A stretch of DNA of 64,000 bases from Holothuria scabra (taxonomy: Eukaryota; Echinodermata; Holothuroidea; Aspidochirotida; Holothuriidae). The position numbers and the translations under genes were made by a program. Location of the stretch: assembly GCA_037179385.1 (NCBI GenBank), contig CM074187.1, positions 42,628,879 to 42,692,878 of the forward strand, read 5' to 3'. Positions 58,389-64,000 of the stretch are shown here, piece by piece; within the stretch, counting starts at the first letter, position 1, and every line of letters begins with the position of its first letter. The notes under the pieces are model-generated. The model saw nothing but the letters and a program-made list of their open reading frames with translations. It searched no databases and was not told where the DNA came from.

Positions 58389-59067
58389 CACATACAGCTG
58401 GAAGCTGGATTGTTACCCCAACCGCACACTTTGACCCATTAACCGACAAAAAAACCTTCTTATTTGCTAACGTGCAATAACTTTTCGACTCACAGACATT
58501 TCCTCCAGTACAATTATCGTCGTGTTTAATCATGGAGAGCACCCATCGCGGTCAAAGGTGTACCTGTTTGTTTTTAAGGTGATGCTGGTGGGCGTATATG
58601 CCAGCTTGATAAATATACGCAGCAGTTCCGCAAAACTTATAGAGCTTTGTGGTCGCTGGTGCAAAGGCAATAATATTCAGTGCATCTTCAGAAACTGGAT
58701 GTTCATCTGATTTATAGAAAAAATCTTTAGCAGACCTATATCAACAATAGTATCTTTTACCGAAGCATAGCTATGGTGAAGTTCCTACAAAAGAGAGCGG
58801 GTGGTCGAAAAATACAAAAAGAAATGAAAAAAATTGATAAAAATGAGAAGTTCCGTGAAAAGAGAATAACAGCATGGTACGGCGCCTTTTACCTAACAGA
58901 GAAACTGCATATCATTATGCATACGGGCTACATATAGGTTGGCGTAATCTAAAAAGTGACGGAGCTACGGGGAGGAACCGTAAGCTGGTAAGGGAGACTT
59001 TCCCCTTCGAGAAAGCGTTACCAGGCCACTCAAAGCTATGGCTGTCGCTTATGGACAATGATGGACT
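58389..59067. other. No confirmed gene
   Basis: A basic 54-codon open frame starts at 58773 (MVKFLQKRAGG...), rich in K/R/E, and a second frame overlaps from 58874. Neither is recognisable, and neither has a supporting neighbour. Confidence 0.4.
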
Positions 59068-59328
59068 TTAAAGGGCAGGAGCAGTCACCCCAACTTGCAG
59101 TAGTGTAGTAGATTGTCCAGGTTCATGATTGGCTGTTTAGAGTCATGTGACAAAATTTTCACTCCTCAAATGTGAAATTTACTAGAAGTAACTGCTTGGT
59201 TTACCTGTCATATGTTATATTGAGGTAATAAAATATTATGAAAGATTATTTGAACAGAAATGAGACGAGAATTGTGATATTTAGTTGTTGCTTCAGAATA
59301 AGTTTGAGGGACTGCTCTTGACCTTTAA
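59068..59328 (+). mobile_element. F1 MITE (TTAA type), well preserved
   Basis: TTAA at 59068-59071 and 59325-59328. It starts AGGGCAGGAGCAGTCACCCC and ends GGACTGCTCTTGACCT. The pair AGGGCAGGAGCAGTCA and AGGTCAAGAGCAGTCC defines the F1 inverted termini. Confidence 0.9.
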
Positions 59329-60740
59329 TCTGTTCCTTATTCAATCCTAAAGCCCTACGTACATAGGACACATTTCAGGACACATGTGTCGAGAAGTTGC
59401 AAGATGACCCCGTGTCCTAAATATTGCCAGTGTGTGCAGGGCAAAATTAAGCGGCAACTTTTGTCACCACATTTATTGCAACTTGTATCCAACAATTCAC
59501 GTTATAATTATCTGACAACTCGTGTCCACGTTGTGACAAATTAAAAATTATACTTGAATCAGCCGATCCGCCACCTGATCTTGCTTCAGTTCTTAATGTG
59601 TGGCTTTCCTTGTGTGGTCACTATAATCAAGCTGTAAAGGGTATTTTTCCCTTTCAATTGCAGATAATTGTGCAGAAATGTGTCGCAACACTTTTCCCCG
59701 ACTTCCCCTCGGACAAACTTCTGTGTCCAGTTGTGTTGACAACATGTTAGGACACGTATGCCCTGAAATGGGCACAGTGTACACAGGCCTTGTTTAGAGT
59801 TATCGCGAAGTGCATGTGAGTGAATCAATAAATATGATTTCAATATGATCATGAACATGAAGTCCAGTAATTAGTAACGGATGAGGAAATGGGTGCGACA
59901 CAACGTAGTACCCGGCTGTCGTGTCTGAAACCTCAGTCACGCTGCCCAAGCACCCAGTTTGAACCAGATGTTGCATTCTTGACAATATTATCAAGTTATG
60001 AACTCCTCGTCCTCTCCCTCTACTGGCACGACGCCTTTGGCAGCAATGGTGGTTGGAAATTATACCATGTTCACCGCGAAAATAGAATAGGCCCTAATTT
60101 GAACTTAAAGAGGCATTTTCCTGATATGTAGTGCATGTGGAATGTTCAATTTTCTCACCTTAGTCACAAACAATTGGCTCTCATGTGTAAGCCGTACCTG
60201 TAGGTGTAGTCCGCAGGGACTATTCAACCCTAACCTAAAAACCTTTTTAGTACCGTATTCGGCTGTTCGTCATTACTACTACTTTGATAACGGATATGCC
60301 CAAGTAAGGTGACACTCCCCAGAAAACTTCCAATCTTCCATTGATCATCCCAATCAAGATTCTTTTGGGACCTTAAAGTTCCTTTACGGGAAAATTATAA
60401 AAATTATGCACTTTTTTAGCCAGGTAACCGCCAGTGTCTAATCTCCACTGGTGATGGAGCTAAGACTTGCAAGTTTTCACTGCACCCGGTTGGTTCAGAA
60501 CCTTTGGATTTCTAAAACAGCGCCACCGCAATTGACTTGACAGCGTTTTGAGTGTTTTGTACCGCGGTCTGACTCTCCAGCAGTTCCCTGATCTGTGAAG
60601 TGAATTATAAAATATAAATTGGCTTCTCCCGAAATGTAATAGGGGTTCAATTCTAAGTCCACTGCCGCATGCTCTGCTAAGTTATGACTTTAACGTGTTA
60701 CAGTTTAATATTTGAAAAGTTAAGTCTATCAAACACCAGA
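59329..60740. other. No gene recognised
   Basis: Frames at 59586-59994 overlap on the minus strand without known motifs. No tandem repeats or transposon ends are visible. Confidence 0.5.
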
Positions 60741-61208
60741 TTAGGTTCAAGGTAGAAGAACACCCCTCAAACAAGCTATTTTGAAGCAACAACTAAATTT
60801 CACAATTTGCGTCTTATTTCTCTTAAAATTATCTTTCATCATATTTTATAACTTCAGCATAGCATATTCAATGCAAAACAAGCATTTGCTTCAAGTTAAT
60901 TTCATATCTGAAGAGTAAAGATGTTTTCACATGAGTCTCAACAGTCAATCATGAAACAGGACAGTCTACTGCTCTACGGAGTCAATTTGGGGTGACTGCT
61001 AGTGGCATAGCCACGGGGGGGGGGGGGGATGTTGGGGGTTAGAACCTCCATGACCCAACCTTGTAATGGAAAAAAACCTAAAATAGCCGTTTTTCTCTAT
61101 TCTTAGACTTTTCCCTCATTTCGTGCCAAAACCCCAATGACCCCCCCCCCCCCCCCCCCCCCCCGATGACACAATCCTGATTACGCGCCTGATGACTGCT
61201 CTTGCCCG
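60741..61208 (-). mobile_element. F1 MITE split by a hAT insertion
   Basis: The reverse-complement F1 runs from about TTAGGTTCAAGGTAGAAG through TATTTTGAAGCAACAAC, CAACAGTCAATCATGAAACA and GGGGTGACTGCT (61000). After the insert it finishes with CTCTTGCCCG just before 61209. The terminal TTAA has become TTCA. Confidence 0.8.
61001..61192. mobile_element. 192-bp hAT-type MITE nested in F1
   Basis: The perfect 8-mer TGACTGCT flanks it (60993-61000, 61193-61200) and removal restores the F1 terminus. It has a G14 run near the left end, a C24 run near the right and an interior shared with 54896-55101. Confidence 0.9.
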
Positions 61209-61216
61209 TTCAGCAC

Positions 61217-62251
61217 CAGGGTTGGAAATTAGTTTTGGTTTATCACTTGTCCGTCAGGCATTCGTTCCTTGTGAGTCACCTGCCCGCACACATTTTTCCC
61301 TAGCCCGTAATATGTGAGTCACAGTTACCTTATCAGGCTTATAACTAGCCTAATGCAATGAACATGCTGTGCTTGTGTAAGGTTAGGCCTATGTTCACAA
61401 CTCGCCGAAATGCACAGCCAGAATGAACCTTTTCATAGAAATACTTCGAAACTTCAAAGTAAATAAATACATCATGTTTGGTAGAAAAACAGTTCCTTTC
61501 GATGGAAATAAAAGTCTATTTCTTTCACATGTCTTTGTTTTTATTTCTTCGATCACGCTTGCAGTTTACGTTCATGTACTCAATCAGTGCAGTTGATCGA
61601 AACGTAAACAACAGTAAACAGGTATTAGCCCTTTACCGTTGTTTGGGTCCTTTTGGACCCATGCGGAGAGCTCGGCTGTCACACATCTTTACTGTTTCAC
61701 GCGGAGCTCGAAACTGCGAGTAGCTACCCGCAAATTCGGCCACAACAGCGAGAGAGACAATATTTTAAGGTCACGGGGTCAATGGCCTACGGAAGCCGAT
61801 GCGGGGCGGGCTACGTCCGCTTTTCCGCCCACTCCCGGGCGCGCAAATATGCCCCGATCGGAGCACAACGGTAAAGGGTTAAAGCCGAAGCCTTATCGCT
61901 TCTTAACTTTCAATTTGCCGCTCATCGACAAAGGGCATCGGGACGCTTTTGTACTGTATGCACAAACTGTTCTGTTGTGTACAAAAGTTTTGAAGCCATG
62001 AGGTAAATTGCTTCCTTAGGAAGTTTATTTCGGCAAAATGTAATATATATATACAGGTACAGCCAGGAAATTTAGATTCTGATATATAGACAAATTATTA
62101 CATTAACCGCACTTGTTTTGGTCATCATTTTTTTTAAAGAATAAGCAGGATTTGGACTTGCGCGACAGGCTTAGCTGACTTAAAATGTAGTTGCCCGCAA
62201 GAATGTTCAACTAGCCCCGGGCCAGCGGGCTTATGCTGATTTCGAACCCTG
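61217..62251. mobile_element. hAT-type element, 1.04 kb
   Basis: The left end is CAGGGTTGGAAATTAG; the reverse complement of the right end is CAGGGTTCGAAATCAGC. The perfect 8-mer TTCAGCAC flanks it (61209-61216, 62252-62259). It contains a 250-bp piggyBac-like element. No transposase frame is seen. Confidence 0.9.
61629..61878. mobile_element. 250-bp piggyBac-like MITE nested in the hAT element
   Basis: The inverted ends CCCTTTACCGTTGT are perfect over 14 bases. The right target is TTAA (61879-61882) and the left TTAG (61625-61628), one mutation from TTAA. CCCT termini with TTAA are typical of piggyBac. The interior is markedly GC-rich compared with its surroundings. The frames at 61639-62001 are a by-product of this composition. 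Confidence 0.75.
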
Positions 62252-62259
62252 TTCAGCAC

Positions 62260-63222
62260 CGTAAAGTATGCATCTGAGCTTAAGATCATCTTCCACCCAT
62301 TTTACCATCATGGAAGTAAAACGTCCGGAGTTTGTGTCCATTATCGAACAAGACAAACAAACACTTAAAAAGGTTAAAAAGTGCAATAATGTTGTTTTGA
62401 CAAATGAATTAAACATGTTTAATGATAGTGACAATGTTTGGGGGAGGGACTGAAGCAAGGTCAGACTACGCATAGGTGGAATTACGAGGGGGCGGTGGGG
62501 GCGCACGGGGGCACTCCCCACCCCCACTTTTTTCTAAGAACTTAGTTTTTTACGTCTTAGTCTGGTTGCTTTTGCTACAAAAATACAAACTGGAACTGAC
62601 AGAGCTACGCGAGTGGTACTTAATTAAGTTGTATAATGTTTAAACAGGTCACATATTGCACTGAAAACTAAATAAAAACAATATTCTTCCAATAAATATC
62701 TCAACGCTGCTTTTTCGACACGTTTCCCGTGCACCCGTTTTAAATATTTCAGGATTCGGGGTTACTTCTTGTAGGATACCTTTTCCATTGTCAGTGAAAC
62801 TTATCACTAGTGCCCGGGCCGTACACAGCTGAAGTTCTACCGTAACTAGTGCCAAAGGGGTAGGCAAGTAGGCTGTCGTCTTCTGGTCCCCTTCTCTGAC
62901 CAAGTGCCCCCAAGCTTTCTGAAAAGGACGATGATCTTAGTTGACCCTAATCTGGAGCTCCACCCTTTTTCGGCTGAAGTGAAAAGGGGCCCACCCTTTC
63001 TCTAATTTTCATTAATTTCTCTATTGAGATGTCTCAAAAGTCTTTTTTTGGCGTGTCCCACCATAGATAAGGACTCTATAAAAACCTCACGAAAAGGACT
63101 CTCTAGGAAACCAACGGTACGTTTTTGCTTAGTACAAATATCCTCAGGGGTCACCCTTTTTCAGCTGTAGTGAAAAGGGACCACTCTTTGTCTAATTTTA
63201 TTTCAATTTCACTGTTGAAATG
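62260..63222. other. No gene recognised
   Basis: A G-rich stretch (GGGGGCGGTGGGGGCGC) lies near 62490. TCACCCTTTTTCAGCTG..AGTGAAAAGGG occurs twice (about 62962 and 63152), a 190-bp direct duplication with CTCTAATTTTC-like continuation. Short frames lack known motifs. Confidence 0.5.
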
Positions 63223-64000
63223 CAGGGGTAGCGCCAGGATTAGCCCGTCAGGGGGGGGGGGGCAGAATTTCAACGCCCCGACAAAGGCGATGTTATGTCC
63301 CGGTGAGACGTGTCTTGGCAATATTTGAGGCGCGCCGAGCGCGCCGAAATTTTGGGCTTTCTTTTTAACAAATACTTAAAAATCTGGAGTTTATTTGAAG
63401 TAAAAATTAAAACTTTTGAAAGAAATTTGGCTTTTGTTGGTACTAGAAAACATTTTGGGTGCTTATTGAAGAGTCAATCCTTCATAAGGAAAAAATCAAA
63501 AACGTTATATGGGCGACAGCTGAAATTCTTTTGGGGTTACACATTGAATCGTACAAGACCTATAGGAACTAAGGCTTCGAGATGAGACTAGAAGTTTTTC
63601 CCTTTTTTGAACGAATCTTTGAAAATTAAGAGCTTATTATAATGGAGAAATTTTGGACTTTAATGGAAGAGAAGTTGTCTTTTTGGTAAGGTTACAATGA
63701 AAAATTTGGTTTCTTATATTAAGTGATATACCTTTCAGGAGCAAAATTAGGTCATGCCGGGTGATTAACAGATTTGGCTTTGGTGATTTATTTTACGGAA
63801 TATCCATCGAAATTGGAAAATTTTGCCACTTTCAACAATCTAAAGCTAATATTGGAGAAAAACTGTAATTTTATGACAGTATTGGGATTTTATGGATGAA
63901 TCTGACGTTCTCATGAGGAAAATCAAGTAGGGGGTGATCTGTTGTTTTGTTGAGGTTACTGAATATCATCATGCACATTTGTACCCTCGGACCACATTGG
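63223..64000. mobile_element. Left part of a hAT-type element running off the window
   Basis: Starts CAGGGGTAGCGCCAGGATTA followed by a G13 run, as in other hAT elements here. A CG-rich hairpin, GGCGCGCCGAGCGCGCC, follows at about 63329. The right terminus is beyond the window, so no target duplication can be checked. Confidence 0.45.

Noticed and set aside
58773..58937. 54-codon lysine-rich frame
   Set aside because: Composition follows A-rich DNA (AAAAAAATTGATAAAAATG) and there is no homologue or neighbouring exon I can recognise.
61639..62001. 120-codon frame in GC-rich DNA
   Set aside because: It starts inside the piggyBac-like MITE and crosses its terminus into the hAT element; overlapping frames are open because of high GC content.

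Overview
The window looks like repeat-dense, AT-rich nuclear DNA from a marine invertebrate. Introns, degenerate transposons and a tRNA-derived SINE rule out a prokaryote. Helentron (pearl/Tsp-like) arrays, many short TTAA-type MITEs, hAT-like elements and a CR1/Jockey-type LINE remnant fit an echinoderm best (sea cucumber or urchin), but this is inference from repeat style and not a species call.

Only one protein-coding feature is firmly supported: the first coding exon (4032-4601, minus strand) of a sodium:solute symporter of the SLC5 family, most like the sodium-coupled monocarboxylate/multivitamin branch. It has a good start context and a clear splice donor. The rest of the gene lies beyond the left edge, so 1-4031 is probably its first intron. 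Two more candidates are weak: an 81-residue secreted-type reading frame at 30194-30439 and a possible 45-base exon at 47526-47570.

The rest is mobile DNA. Family F1 (about 260 bp, TTAA target, ends resembling AGGGCAGGAGCAGTCA) has more than ten copies. Family F2 (about 300 bp, TTAA) has six copies, F3 (about 570 bp) two and F4 one. hAT-type elements ending in CAGTGGCGTAGC, CAGGGTTGG or CAGGGCTGG carry recognisable 8-bp target duplications at 7.6, 16.0-17.1, 23.6-25.7, 31.4, 52.2-53.8, 54.1-55.7 (with a nested copy), 61.0 and 61.2-62.25 kb. A 250-bp piggyBac-like element sits inside the last one. A decayed LINE reverse transcriptase lies at 17.1-17.9 kb, a LINE 3' end at 20.1 kb, and two SINE copies at 13.0 and 19.8 kb.

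The most striking structure is a 5.08-kb fold-back element at 34760-39840. It has a perfect 6-bp target duplication, long inverted arms made of 52-bp repeats, and a terminal hairpin. A Helentron-like insertion in its left arm holds eleven satellite monomers alternating 145 and 156 bp, half of them with a perfect DR1 nuclear-receptor motif. A diverged copy of the empty target site lies at 32.04-32.3 kb. A second notable event is a roughly 99%-identical 960-bp duplication (32.94-33.91 and 44.48-45.45 kb) whose junction falls inside an F1 MITE and leaves a chimeric MITE.
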